Shown here: in pieces, positions 1-8,632 of the stretch
How the letters are laid out: each line of letters opens with the position of its first letter
Position numbering within the stretch: the stretch's first letter is position 1
From: Pyxidicoccus trucidator
GTDB lineage: Bacteria; Myxococcota; Myxococcia; Myxococcales; Myxococcaceae
NCBI RefSeq assembly: GCF_010894435.1
Contig: NZ_JAAIXZ010000006.1
Coordinates: 540,104 to 604,103 of the forward strand
Direction: 5' to 3'
Length of the DNA: 64,000 bases
Position numbers and translations under genes: made by a program
The notes under the pieces: model-generated
Told to the model about the DNA's origin: nothing
Databases searched by the model: none
What the model saw: the letters and a program-made list of their open reading frames with translations, nothing else

Positions 1-525
1 GCCGAGCAGCCCAACACGGCCGCCCAGGTCCGTCCCCACCAGAAGGATACGTTCTCCAGCCCTGCCACCGCGCTCCAGCGCACGGCGAAGGTGGGAGCCG
101 CTCCGGCGGGTGACCACGGCAAGCTGATGCGGGAGTACCTCACCGGCGCCCGCCCGCCGCCGGCCGACTTCGAGAAGGTCATGGGCTACAAGCCCAACGT
201 CATCCAGACGAAGCACGGCCAGCGGATGCAGGACCCGTTCGGCGCCGCGTCGGCCCCCGGCAAGATTGGCCCGGACAAGGAGTTCGACCCCGCGGCCAAG
301 ACGCACGACTACGGCTACGACCTGCTCCGCTACTACGCGAAGAAGGGCACCCCGCTCGCCCCCGAGGCGCGCAAGGCCGCCGACGCCCTCTTCCGCGAGG
401 ACCTCTTCAACTACGCCAATGACCAGAAGGGCTTCGGCGACCGCTTCAAGTACAAGGCCTGGGCGCAGATCTACGCCACCGCGGTGGAGCTGAACTCGCG
501 CGTGCAGGGCTACGGCCCTCCGTAG
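1..525 (+). CDS. Phospholipase A2-like protein, C-terminal part (5' end outside window)
   Basis: The frame is open from base 1, so the gene begins upstream of the window; the first internal GTG at 91 is not a credible start. The visible 174 residues carry THDYGYD, preceded by an aspartate/alanine-rich turn and followed about 25 residues later by DALFREDLFNYAND. This order (His-Asp dyad, then a second acidic helix) is the layout of prokaryotic secreted phospholipase A2 domains, in which His-Asp activates water to cleave the sn-2 ester. The usual calcium-loop and disulfide cysteines are not seen in the visible part. It ends three bases before the convergent response-regulator gene. In myxobacteria such domains can sit at the C-terminus of larger secreted or toxin-like proteins; the missing N-terminus would decide. 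Confidence 0.6.
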   Translation, partial: AEQPNTAAQVRPHQKDTFSSPATALQRTAKVGAAPAGDHGKLMREYLTGARPPPADFEKVMGYKPNVIQTKHGQRMQDPFGAASAPGKIGPDKEFDPAAKTHDYGYDLLRYYAKKGTPLAPEARKAADALFREDLFNYANDQKGFGDRFKYKAWAQIYATAVELNSRVQGYGPP

Positions 526-528
526 TCC

Positions 529-1884
529 TCACTGCATGCCGTAGCGCCGCAGCTTGTCGTAGAGCGTCCGCAGGCCGATGCCCAGTCGCTGGGCGGCGCG
601 CTTGCGGTTGCCCCCCTCGTTGGCGATGGCCTGTTCAATGGCCATCCGCTCCAGCTCCTCGAGCGTCGTGTCCGGCACCCTCACTCCATCCACGGGTGCC
701 CTTACCGGGGCCGCTCCAGGTGCCTCGCCGGGCTCCTCCAGCCACAGGTGGCGCGGCTCCACCACCGGGCCGTCCGCGAGGATGGCCGCCCGCTCCAGCG
801 CGTTTCGCAGCTCGCGCACGTTGCCCGGCCACGGGAAGGCCGCGAGCCGCTCGGAGGCCTCGGGCGACAGCCGCAGCCCCGGGCGCCCCAGCTCCTCGCC
901 GATGCGCCGCAGCAGCAGCTCCGCCAGGGGCTTGAGGTCCTCGCGCCGCTCGCGCAGGGACGGCAGGCGGATGGGGAACACCGCCAGCCGGTGGTAGAGG
1001 TCCTCGCGGAACTCGCCGCGCGCCATCATCGCCTTGAGGTCGCGGTTGGTGGCCGCCACCCAGCGCACGTCGGCATCCAGCGTCCGCGTGCCACCCACGC
1101 GCTCGAAGCGGCGCTCCTGGAGCACGCGCAGCAGCTTGGCCTGCAGCTCCGCCTTCAGCTCGCCCACCTCGTCGAGGAAGAAGGTGCCGCCCTGGGCCAG
1201 CTCGATGCGCCCGCGCCGCTGCGCCACCGCGCCGGTGAAGGCCCCCTTCTCGTGGCCGAACAGCTCGCTCTCCAGCAGCGTCTCCGTGAGGGCCGCGCAG
1301 TTGACGGCCACGAAGGGCCCTTCCGCGCGCTCGCTCTGCTGGTGCAGGGCACGCGCGGCCACCTCCTTGCCGGTGCCGCTCTCGCCCATCAGCAGCACCG
1401 TGGCCTGCGTGGGGGCCACCTTGCGCAGGGCCTCCACCACCGGGCCCATGGCCGGCGCGCCCCAGCTCAGCACCACCTCGCCCGCGGTGTGCCGGGCCTC
1501 CGCCTTCCAGTTGAGCAGCGAGCGCCGCTCCAGCGCCCGCGCCACCGTCAGCCGCAGCTCGGCCGGGCTGCTGACCGGCTTCGTGAGGTACTCGAAGGCG
1601 CCCGCCTTCATCGCCGCCACCGCGCTCTCCACGGAGCCGACAGCGGTGAGGACGATGACCTCCACGTCCGGCTGCTCCTCGCGCACCTTGCGCAGGAGCG
1701 ACAGCCCGTCCATGCGCGGCATCTTCAAGTCGGTCAGCAGCAGGTCCACGCCCTGCTTCGCCAGCAGCCGCGCCGCCTCTTCCCCGTCGGCGGCCGTCGC
1801 CACCGTGTGGCCCTCGTACTCCAGCGCCTCGGCGAGGAACGAGCGCACGCCCTCTTCGTCATCCGCCACCAGGATTCGCGCCAT
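529..1884 (-). CDS. NtrC-family sigma54-dependent response regulator
   Basis: 451 residues with the full NtrC layout. The receiver domain covers about 1-120, with acidic pair D8-D9, phospho-acceptor D52 and the switch lysine in TKP near 102. The AAA+ sigma54-activation domain has Walker A GESGTGKE at 167-174 and the sigma54-contact loop GAFTGA at 214-219. A Fis-type helix-turn-helix ends the protein (GNRKRAAQRLGIGLRTLYDK). When phosphorylated it should bind upstream activating sites and drive sigma54 RNA polymerase. It follows the histidine kinase gene with a gap of only a few bases, so the two form a cognate pair. The divergent efflux operon, with palindromes and a -24/-12-like site in front, is the likely target. 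Confidence 0.95.
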   Translation of the reverse strand: MARILVADDEEGVRSFLAEALEYEGHTVATAADGEEAARLLAKQGVDLLLTDLKMPRMDGLSLLRKVREEQPDVEVIVLTAVGSVESAVAAMKAGAFEYLTKPVSSPAELRLTVARALERRSLLNWKAEARHTAGEVVLSWGAPAMGPVVEALRKVAPTQATVLLMGESGTGKEVAARALHQQSERAEGPFVAVNCAALTETLLESELFGHEKGAFTGAVAQRRGRIELAQGGTFFLDEVGELKAELQAKLLRVLQERRFERVGGTRTLDADVRWVAATNRDLKAMMARGEFREDLYHRLAVFPIRLPSLRERREDLKPLAELLLRRIGEELGRPGLRLSPEASERLAAFPWPGNVRELRNALERAAILADGPVVEPRHLWLEEPGEAPGAAPVRAPVDGVRVPDTTLEELERMAIEQAIANEGGNRKRAAQRLGIGLRTLYDKLRRYGMQ

Positions 1885-1887
1885 GGC

Positions 1888-3168
1888 TCAGCTCCCCCTG
1901 GATGGAACGGTGAGGCGGAACTCCGCGCCCCCGCTTGCGTGACTGCGGGCGCTCACCGTGCCGCCGTGCAGCTCGACGATGCGGCGGGTGATGGCCAGGC
2001 CCAGGCCGACACCGCGCACGCGCCCCGTGACGAAGGGCTCGAAGATGCGCTCCTCCTCGCCCGCCGGGATTCCCGGCCCGTGGTCCTTCACGGTGAAGAC
2101 CAGCGCCTGGCCCTCCTGCTCCACGCGCGCCTCCACCCGCTGGCCCTCGGGGCTCGCCTGCACGGCGTTGCGCAGCACGTTCTCCAGCGCCTGCTGCAAG
2201 CGGCCCGCGTCGAGCGGCCACTGCGTGCGCGAGGGCAGGTAGCGGGCCTCCACGCTCGCCTCGCCGGTGGCCTCCACCGCCGCGCGGAGCACGTCGTTGG
2301 GGTCCGCGTCCGCGCGCCGCAATTCGCCGCTGCGCACGAAGCCCAGCAGGTCGTTCAAGAGCTGCTCCAGCCGGACGGCCTCGCCCACCACTCGGTCCGC
2401 CTTGGGGCGCAGCACCTCGTCCCGCTCCACCCGCTCGGCGAGCAGCTGCGCGTGTCCCTTGAGCGAGGCCAGCGGGTTGCGCAGCTCGTGCGCCAGCACC
2501 GCGGACATGGTGCCCAGGGCCGCCAGTCTGCGCCCGCGCTCCAGCTCCTCCGCCATCAGCTCTCGCTGGGCCAGCGAGCGCGAGAAGGCGAAGGCGAGCG
2601 CGAGGATGCCCCCGCACGAAATCAGCGCCACGGCCAGCAGCCGCTGCGAGCGCGACTCCAGCTCCTGCGCGGTGAGCGGCTCGAACTCATAGACCATGCG
2701 CAGCACGCGGCGCGGCTCCTGCGTCTCGGGGGGCGGCGCGGGTGGCGCGGGCTCCCCGGCCGCTGTCACAGGACGCGGCCGGCGCAGCCGATGGATGAGC
2801 CGGGAGCGACTGCCCTCCGTCAGCAGCGGCGGCCCGTCCTGGAGGAGGAGGTCTCCGACGGAGCCCTCTCCCGCCGAGGCCAGCACCCGCGAGTCCTCGG
2901 CGACCGCCACGAAGCGGAGCCCTCCCTCCCGGTGGGCGGCCAGGAAGGCATCGAGTGCCTGCTGACTCGGGGGGCCGGGCATGTCCCGGAAGGCCTCGAA
3001 CCCGGCGAGCATCAGCACGTTGGCCATGCCGCGCGTCACCAGGGACGAGGACGCCAGGGCCGAGCGGCGGATGAACAACGAGGCGGACAGCAGCACCACG
3101 CACATCAGCACCGCCGCCACCCACGGCATCCGGGGACCGCGCGGACGCCACCACGGCGTGGCGCTCAT
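1888..3168 (-). CDS. Membrane sensor histidine kinase, partner of the NtrC-type regulator
   Basis: 426 residues from the ATG at 3168, chosen because GGGAGGT sits six bases upstream; an in-frame ATG at 3201 is the alternative. Two membrane segments (about 14-33 and 177-196) enclose an extracytoplasmic sensor of about 140 residues containing a proline-rich stretch (PAPPAPPPE). The cytoplasmic part has an H-box with H227 (VLAHELRNPLASLKGH), an N-box (ENVLRNAVQAS), and G-boxes (DHGPGIP, GVGLGLAI) typical of NtrB/AtoS-type kinases. The sensor sequence shows no family I can name, so the signal is unknown. It is co-transcribed with the regulator at 529-1884 and divergent from the efflux operon. Confidence 0.93.
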   Translation of the reverse strand: MSATPWWRPRGPRMPWVAAVLMCVVLLSASLFIRRSALASSSLVTRGMANVLMLAGFEAFRDMPGPPSQQALDAFLAAHREGGLRFVAVAEDSRVLASAGEGSVGDLLLQDGPPLLTEGSRSRLIHRLRRPRPVTAAGEPAPPAPPPETQEPRRVLRMVYEFEPLTAQELESRSQRLLAVALISCGGILALAFAFSRSLAQRELMAEELERGRRLAALGTMSAVLAHELRNPLASLKGHAQLLAERVERDEVLRPKADRVVGEAVRLEQLLNDLLGFVRSGELRRADADPNDVLRAAVEATGEASVEARYLPSRTQWPLDAGRLQQALENVLRNAVQASPEGQRVEARVEQEGQALVFTVKDHGPGIPAGEEERIFEPFVTGRVRGVGLGLAITRRIVELHGGTVSARSHASGGAEFRLTVPSRGS

Positions 3169-3235
3169 CGCCGACCTCCCGCGCGGTGACTCCAGCTCCA
3201 TGGGATTGCCTTCCACACTGCCAACTCTGCATGCG

Positions 3236-3254
3236 GAGTGCGGAATCCGCACTC
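3236..3254. promoter_or_regulatory. 19-bp palindrome, candidate activator site
   Basis: GAGTGCGGA, one base, then TCCGCACTC form a perfect 9-bp inverted repeat. The core TGCGGAATCCGCA recurs at 3517-3529, and a degenerate version (TGCGAGTCCCGCA) lies at 3537-3549. All are in the 450-bp gap between the divergent two-component genes and the efflux operon, where an NtrC-type protein would be expected to bind. Assignment to that protein is inference. Confidence 0.5.
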
Positions 3255-3516
3255 TCTTCCAGCCGGGCACCACGTCTCGTGGGCGCCACCTCGCTCGGCT
3301 GTCTCCAACGTCATCGGCATCTCTCCAGGGGAAGGAGCGCGACCCGGAGGCCGCTGGCTGGGGGGACGGGCGGGCGCGCCAGGACAGCGCGGCCACCCCA
3401 CCGGCGGTTCCACTGCAATCACGAGGCCCGCGCGGTCTTCCCCTCGCGCCACCGTGTTGCCGGGGACTCCAGGTACCCTTGTGGCCGAAGTCATGCGGGG
3501 CCCGCCGGCGGGGGCA

Positions 3517-3549
3517 TGCGGAATCCGCAGTCGGGGTGCGAGTCCCGCA
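3517..3549. promoter_or_regulatory. Second and third copies of the TGCGGAATCCGCA palindrome
   Basis: TGCGGAATCCGCA at 3517-3529 is identical to the core of the palindrome at 3239-3251. A weaker relative follows at 3537-3549, 20 bp centre to centre. They lie 45-75 bp upstream of the GG-N10-GC element, a usual distance for sigma54 enhancer-binding proteins. Confidence 0.5.
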
Positions 3550-3592
3550 GCGGTGTCAGCCCTTTTCCCCCTGTTTTCAAGCGGTTGGATGC

Positions 3593-3608
3593 TGGCAAGC
3601 GATGTGCA
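3593..3608 (+). promoter_or_regulatory. Sigma54-like -24/-12 promoter for the efflux operon
   Basis: TGGCAAGCGATGTGCA has GG (3594-3595) and GC (3606-3607) separated by exactly ten bases, close to the consensus TGGCAC-N5-TTGCA. Transcription would start near 3618-3620, right at the start codon at 3622. The mRNA would then be almost leaderless, which agrees with the lack of a Shine-Dalgarno there but also lowers certainty. Confidence 0.45.
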
Positions 3609-3621
3609 GTGAACTCTTGTG

Positions 3622-5037
3622 ATGAAGACGCCCCAGACAGCGTGGTTCAAGAAGCGACCCCATCGGGTGACGGCCCTGGCCCTGGGCTTCCTCGGGCTCG
3701 TGACGGTGCCCGGCGTGGGTCTGGCGCAGGAGCCGGCGCAACCCCCGGCCCAGCAGCCCCCACAGGCGGCCCAGGCCCAGCCAGCGGCCCCGGCCCAGCC
3801 CGAGGCCCGGCGCCCGGTGGTGAGCGTCACCTTGGAGGAGGCCATCGCGCGGGCCCTGAAGACGAGCCCCCAGGTGGCCCAGGCCGCCGGCACGGTGACG
3901 ACCTCCGAGGCGGCGGAGCGCAGCGCCTTCGGCGCCTACCTGCCCAGCCTGTCGGCGAACGCGAGCAGCTCGCTGGCGAGCAGCAACCGGCTGGACCCGG
4001 AGACGGGCGCGGTGGTGTCGGGCTCCAATGACACGTACAGCGCGGGCCTGTCGGCCGGCTGGGACGTCTTCACGGGTGGCCAGCGCGGCGCCAACCGTCG
4101 CCAGGCGCAAGCGCAGTCGAACTCCGCGGAGGCCCAGCTCACCGCGCAGCAGTCCAGCGCGGTGCTCGACGTGCAGCGCTCCTTCTACGAGGTGCTGCGC
4201 GCGGAGGGACTGGAAGAGGTGGCGAAGTCCCGCATCGAGCGGGCGAAGCAGAACGCGGAGGCGGCGGAGCGCCGGCTGGCGGTGGGCTCGGCGACGCGCT
4301 CGGACGTGCTGCGCTCGAAGCTGGATTTGACCACGGCGCGCGAGGCCCTGCTCACCGCGGAGACGCAGTGCAGGTCGGCGTCGCTGGGGCTGGGGCGGCT
4401 CATCGGCGAGGACGGCCCGGTGGAGGCGAAGCCGCTCGACAACCTGGAGCCGAAGCCGGTGCCGCTGACGGAGGAGGCCCTGGTGAACGAGATTGAGGCG
4501 CGGGCGCCCTCGGTGCTCGCGGCGGCGGCGAACCTGCGCGCCTCGGAGGCTGGCGTGGGCTCGGCGAAGTCGGAGTACCTGCCCACGGTGCGACTGTCCG
4601 CGGGCTATGACTGGTTCAACCAGGACCTGGGCTTCGCGGGCGGCCGGACGAGCTGGTCCGTGCGGCTGGGACTCTCCTACCCCATCTTCGACGGCTTCCT
4701 CCGCGAGGAGCGCGTGGTGCGCGCGAGGACGCAGGCGTCGGTGTCCCAGACGCAGCTGGCGGACACGCGGCGCGCGGTGCGCTCGGGTGTCGGGCAGTCG
4801 CTGAGCCAGATCCGGCTCTCGTCGGAGCGCATCAACTTCGCGAAGGAGTCCGTGGAGGTGGCGAAGGAGGACCTGAAGGTCCAGCAGGAGCGCTACCGCC
4901 TGGGGGCCACCACCATCCTGGAGCTGCTCACGTCGCAGGAGAGCCTGGTCCAGGCGGAGACCGACCTCGTGGCCGCCCGGTTCGACTACCAGATTGCCCG
5001 CGCCGAGCTGGAAGCGCTGGCCGGGAGGCCGCTGTGA
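3622..5037 (+). CDS. TolC-family outer membrane efflux channel
   Basis: 471 residues. A Sec signal peptide (positive start, then ALALGFLGLV, cleavage near GLAQ) is followed by a proline/glutamine/alanine linker. Two repeats of about 200 residues follow, with the long alanine-rich helices and SLSANASSSL / VRLSAGYDWFN strands typical of outer-membrane efflux proteins; GATTILELLTSQESL near the end is characteristic. It forms the outer membrane exit duct of a tripartite exporter. The ATG at 3622 is preferred over GTG at 3619; no Shine-Dalgarno is visible. The stop overlaps the next gene's GTG by four bases, so the ATPase is translationally coupled. Confidence 0.93.
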   Translation: MKTPQTAWFKKRPHRVTALALGFLGLVTVPGVGLAQEPAQPPAQQPPQAAQAQPAAPAQPEARRPVVSVTLEEAIARALKTSPQVAQAAGTVTTSEAAERSAFGAYLPSLSANASSSLASSNRLDPETGAVVSGSNDTYSAGLSAGWDVFTGGQRGANRRQAQAQSNSAEAQLTAQQSSAVLDVQRSFYEVLRAEGLEEVAKSRIERAKQNAEAAERRLAVGSATRSDVLRSKLDLTTAREALLTAETQCRSASLGLGRLIGEDGPVEAKPLDNLEPKPVPLTEEALVNEIEARAPSVLAAAANLRASEAGVGSAKSEYLPTVRLSAGYDWFNQDLGFAGGRTSWSVRLGLSYPIFDGFLREERVVRARTQASVSQTQLADTRRAVRSGVGQSLSQIRLSSERINFAKESVEVAKEDLKVQQERYRLGATTILELLTSQESLVQAETDLVAARFDYQIARAELEALAGRPL

Positions 5038-5783
5038 ATCCCTCCACGAGCACGACGCAGCCCCAGCCGGCGCAGGCTCCCGGGCGGGACATCTCGGACG
5101 TGGTCATCCGCGTCGAGGGGCTGCGCAAGGACTACAAGATGGGGGCGGAGGTGGTGCGCGCGCTGCGCGGCGTGGACCTCACCATCCGCCGCAACGAGTA
5201 CGTGGCCGTCATGGGCCCGTCCGGCTCCGGCAAGTCCACCTTCATGAACCTCATCGGCTGCCTGGACGTGCCGAGCGGCGGGCAGTACTGGCTCAACGGG
5301 CAGCCGGTGGCGGGCATGTCCGAGGACGCGCTGGCCCGCATCCGCAACCGGGAGCTGGGCTTCGTCTTCCAGAGCTTCAACCTGCTGCCCCGCGCGTCGG
5401 CGCTGGACAACGTGGCGCTGCCACTCATCTACGCGCGCATCGCCAAGAAGGAACGGCGCGAGCGCGCGGCGGCGATGCTGGAGAAGGTGGGCCTGGGCGA
5501 GCGCAAGGACCACCGGCCGAACGAGCTGTCCGGCGGTCAGCGCCAGCGCGTGGCCATTGCCCGCGCGCTGGTAACGCAGCCGGCGCTGCTGCTGGCGGAC
5601 GAGCCCACGGGCGCGCTCGACAGCCGCACCGGAGAAGAAATCATGGCCCTGTTCGGCGAGCTGCATGCCCAGGGCCAGACGTTGATGCTCGTCACGCATG
5701 AGTCGGACATCGCGGCGCATGCGCAGCGGGTGCTGTTCCTGAAGGACGGCGTCATCGAGCGGGACGAGCGGAAGCGGGACTGA
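5034..5783 (+). CDS. ABC transporter ATPase, MacB/LolD type
   Basis: 249 residues starting at GTG overlapping the channel gene's stop. Walker A GPSGSGKS is at 61-68, the Q-loop in FVFQSFNLLP, the signature LSGGQRQRVAIARAL near 163, and Walker B with D-loop LLLADEPTGALD near 185. The N-terminal 20 residues are an extra polar tail. Length and motifs match the ATPase of the LolD/MacB/FtsE group, which powers mechanotransmission rather than classical import. Here the ATPase is separate from the permease (7377-8582), unlike E. coli MacB where they are fused. Confidence 0.95.
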   Translation: MNPSTSTTQPQPAQAPGRDISDVVIRVEGLRKDYKMGAEVVRALRGVDLTIRRNEYVAVMGPSGSGKSTFMNLIGCLDVPSGGQYWLNGQPVAGMSEDALARIRNRELGFVFQSFNLLPRASALDNVALPLIYARIAKKERRERAAAMLEKVGLGERKDHRPNELSGGQRQRVAIARALVTQPALLLADEPTGALDSRTGEEIMALFGELHAQGQTLMLVTHESDIAAHAQRVLFLKDGVIERDERKRD

Positions 5784-5825
5784 GCAGCGCCGCCTCGCGC
5801 GGCGAATTGGACCTTGGAGGACGTC

Positions 5826-7352
5826 GTGAGCAAGACGAAGAAGTGGGTCATTACGGGCGCCGCGGCGCTCCTGCTCGGTGCGGGAGGCTACGTCGTCACA
5901 CGCAGCGAGGCGCCGGAGGCACAGGCACAGTCCACCTCCGTCGCAACGGTGGAGCGCCGGGACATGGAAGTGGTGGCTGAGTCCTCCGGCCTGGTGGAGC
6001 CGCTGCGCGTCGTGGAGGTGAAGTCCAAGGCCTCCGGCGAGGTGCTGCGCGTCCACTTCGACACCGGGGACAAGGTGGAGAAGGACGCGCTGCTGGCGGA
6101 GATCGACCCGCGTGACGTGCAGAACGCGCTGGCGCAGGCCCAGGCGGACCTGGAGTCCGCGCGGGTGCGCCTGAACACCACGGAGGCCCAGCGGCTGCGC
6201 CTGGAGGAGCTGCGCAAGTCCGGCTACGTCACCCAGCAGGAGTTCGAGTCCGCGGTGGATGCCTCCGCCACGGCGCGGGCGACGAAGGTGCGGGCGGAGA
6301 CGAACCTGCAGCTCGCCCGCGAGCGCAGCCGGGACGTCACCATCCGCGCGCCCATCGCCGGCACGCTGCTGGAGCGGCAGATTCAGCCGGGCCTCATCAT
6401 CGCCTCGGCCACGACCAACGTGTCGGGCGGGACGACGCTGTTCAAGATGGCGGACCTGTCGGTGATGCAGGTGCGCGCCAAGGTGGACGAGACGGACGTG
6501 GGGCAGATCAAGCCCGGCCAGAAGGCGCGCGTGACGATGGAGGCCTACCCGGGCCGCACCTTCCTGGGCGACGTGGTGAAGGTGGAGCCGCAGGCCCTGG
6601 TCGAGCAGAACGTCACCCTCTTCCCGGTGCTCGTGCGGCTGGACAACCCGGAGGGGCTGCTGCGGCCGGGGATGAACGCGGAGGTGTCCATTGAAATCTC
6701 CCGTCGGCGCGATGCGGTCACCGTGCCGAACGCGGCGGTGGCGAGCATGCGCGACGCCCGCTCCGCGGCGGCCGCGGTGGGCCTGTCCGAGGAAGCCGTG
6801 CGCGCGGTGATGCGGCCGGCGGGCGGCGGCGCGGGCCAGGGCGGCGCGGGAGCTGGCGGTGCGGACGGCGCGGATGCGACCGCGAGCGCCCGGGGACCGA
6901 ACGCTGGCGGCAACCCGAGCGCGGGTGGCTCGGGCTCCTCCGGTGGCACGACGACGAACGCGGTCGGCCCCGGCCAGGGCGCGGGTGGCAGCGTGGCGGG
7001 CGTCAGCGGCACCGTCGCGGGAGCGAACGTGGCCGCTGCGGGCACGGGCCAGAGTGGCGGAGGCCGGGGCGGCCGGGGCGCGCGCGAGGGCCGTCAGCCC
7101 ACGGGCGACACGCGGCAGGGCATCGTCTTCGTGCAGGGCGCCAAGGGGACGGAGCCGCGGCGCGTGGTGCTCGGGATGAGTGACTGGGAGAGCTCCGAGG
7201 TGGTGAGCGGGCTGGAGCCCGGGGAGCAGGTGCTGCTCATCTCCGTCGCGCAGCTCAAGGCGCAGCAGCAGCGCAGCACGGAGCGGATGCGCCAGATGTC
7301 CGGAGGCATGATTCCCGGCGCTGGCGGTGGTGGTGGCCGAGGGGCGCGGTAG
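5826..7352 (+). CDS. Periplasmic adaptor (HlyD/MacA family) with glycine-rich insert
   Basis: 508 residues from GTG 5826, preceded by TTGGAGGA; a TTG at 5814 is in frame but would swallow this ribosome site. One N-terminal membrane anchor (VITGAAALLLGAGGYVV) is followed by barrel-sandwich and lipoyl segments (VKSKASGEVLRVHFDTGDKV), an alpha-hairpin of about 60 residues, and the beta-barrel (VRAKVDETDVGQIKPGQ). It should bridge the inner-membrane permease and the TolC-type channel. Unusual is a low-complexity Gly/Ala/Ser stretch of about 90 residues (roughly 331-421) before the membrane-proximal domain, not normal for MacA. It ends in a glycine-rich tail. Confidence 0.9.
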   Translation: MSKTKKWVITGAAALLLGAGGYVVTRSEAPEAQAQSTSVATVERRDMEVVAESSGLVEPLRVVEVKSKASGEVLRVHFDTGDKVEKDALLAEIDPRDVQNALAQAQADLESARVRLNTTEAQRLRLEELRKSGYVTQQEFESAVDASATARATKVRAETNLQLARERSRDVTIRAPIAGTLLERQIQPGLIIASATTNVSGGTTLFKMADLSVMQVRAKVDETDVGQIKPGQKARVTMEAYPGRTFLGDVVKVEPQALVEQNVTLFPVLVRLDNPEGLLRPGMNAEVSIEISRRRDAVTVPNAAVASMRDARSAAAAVGLSEEAVRAVMRPAGGGAGQGGAGAGGADGADATASARGPNAGGNPSAGGSGSSGGTTTNAVGPGQGAGGSVAGVSGTVAGANVAAAGTGQSGGGRGGRGAREGRQPTGDTRQGIVFVQGAKGTEPRRVVLGMSDWESSEVVSGLEPGEQVLLISVAQLKAQQQRSTERMRQMSGGMIPGAGGGGGRGAR

Positions 7353-7376
7353 GCGCGGCAGGAAGGAGACCAGGTC

Positions 7377-8582
7377 ATGGGAGAAATCATCCGGGTTGCA
7401 TTCGACGCGGTCCTCGCCAACAAGCTGCGCTCCCTGCTGACGATGCTGGGCATCGTCATCGGAATCGCGGCGGTCATCACCATGGTGGCGCTGGGCGAAG
7501 GCGCGCAGCGCTCCGTGGCGCAGCGGCTGCAGACGCTTGGCACCAACGTGCTCACGGTGCGCCCCGGACAGTCCTTCCAGGGCGGCCTGGGCCGTGGCCA
7601 GGCGTCGATGTCCATCGACGACGCCGAGGCGCTGCGGGCGAATCCGAAGAGCATCGGGGCCGTGGCGCCGGAAATCGAGTCGCGCTTCCAGGTGGAGTAC
7701 GGGGCCGCCAACGCCAACCTGTCCGTGGTGGGCACGTGGCCGGCGTACTTCGACATCAACCAGGGCCGCGTGGCGCAGGGCCGCCTCTTCACGGACGCCG
7801 AGGACCGGGGCCGTCGCCGGGTGGTGGTGCTGGGGGCCCTGGCGGGCGCGCAGCTCGGCCTGAAGGACTCCTCGTCGCTGGTGGGCGAGAGCATCCGCAT
7901 CCGCGGCATCCCCTTCGACGTCATCGGCGTGTTGGCGGAGAAGGGAGCGCAGGGCTTCTCCAACCCGGACGAGAGCCTCTACATCCCCCTGGCCACCGCC
8001 CAGTTCCGGGTGATGGGCAGTGACCGCATCCGCTCCATCGCGGTGCAGGCGCTGGATGACAAGTCCATGGACGCGGCGATGGCGGAGATTGACCTGACGC
8101 TCCGGCGCGAGCACCGGCTGCGGCCGGAGGAGCAGGCCGACTTCAACATCCGCGATCAGGCCTCGCTGCTCACCACCATGCAGGAGACGACGCAGACCTT
8201 CTCCCTGCTGCTGGCGGGCATCGCCGCCATCTCCCTGCTGGTGGGAGGCATTGGCATCATGAACATCATGCTGGTGTCGGTGACGGAGCGGACGCGCGAG
8301 ATTGGCCTGCGCAAGGCCCTGGGCGCCACGGGCATGGACATCATGCTCCAGTTCCTCGTGGAGTCCCTGGTGCTGTGCCTCGCGGGCGGAACGCTGGGGC
8401 TGCTGCTGGGAGTGGGCGGAGCCGCGCTGCTGCAGAAGGTGGCGGGGTGGACGGTGGTGGTGGCACCCGAGGCCATCATCGTGGCCATCGCCTTCTCCGC
8501 GACGGTGGGCGTGTTCTTCGGCATCTGGCCCGCCCGGCGTGCGGCGAGCCTCGCGCCCATCGAGTCGCTGCGGTACGAGTAG
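7377..8582 (+). CDS. ABC permease, MacB/FtsX family
   Basis: 401 residues. A first membrane helix (LLTMLGIVIGIAAVITMVAL) precedes a large periplasmic MacB-type domain (about 45-270). Three C-terminal helices follow, with the FtsX core motif GIMNIMLVSVTERTREIGLRKALGA. This is the membrane part of a mechanotransmission exporter of macrolides, peptides or lipoproteins; the cargo cannot be read from the sequence. It completes the operon channel-ATPase-adaptor-permease and starts 24 bp after the adaptor. Confidence 0.93.
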   Translation: MGEIIRVAFDAVLANKLRSLLTMLGIVIGIAAVITMVALGEGAQRSVAQRLQTLGTNVLTVRPGQSFQGGLGRGQASMSIDDAEALRANPKSIGAVAPEIESRFQVEYGAANANLSVVGTWPAYFDINQGRVAQGRLFTDAEDRGRRRVVVLGALAGAQLGLKDSSSLVGESIRIRGIPFDVIGVLAEKGAQGFSNPDESLYIPLATAQFRVMGSDRIRSIAVQALDDKSMDAAMAEIDLTLRREHRLRPEEQADFNIRDQASLLTTMQETTQTFSLLLAGIAAISLLVGGIGIMNIMLVSVTERTREIGLRKALGATGMDIMLQFLVESLVLCLAGGTLGLLLGVGGAALLQKVAGWTVVVAPEAIIVAIAFSATVGVFFGIWPARRAASLAPIESLRYE

Positions 8583-8592
8583 GAAATGTGCT

Positions 8593-8623
8593 GGAGGCGG
8601 CGGGCTCGAATCCGTCCGCCTCC
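8593..8623. terminator. Hairpin between convergent genes
   Basis: GGAGGCGG (8593-8600) pairs with CCGCCTCC (8616-8623) around a 15-nt loop, between the permease stop and the convergent protease stop. No U-run follows, so this may be a bidirectional or Rho-assisted terminator. Confidence 0.4.
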
Positions 8624-8632
8624 GGCCCTTCC

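Noticed and set aside
3201..3230. Sigma54-type promoter for the histidine kinase on the minus strand
   Set aside because: The nearest GG/GC pair (TTGGCAGTGTGGAAGGCA) has an 11-base gap and not ten, and overlaps the alternative start region.
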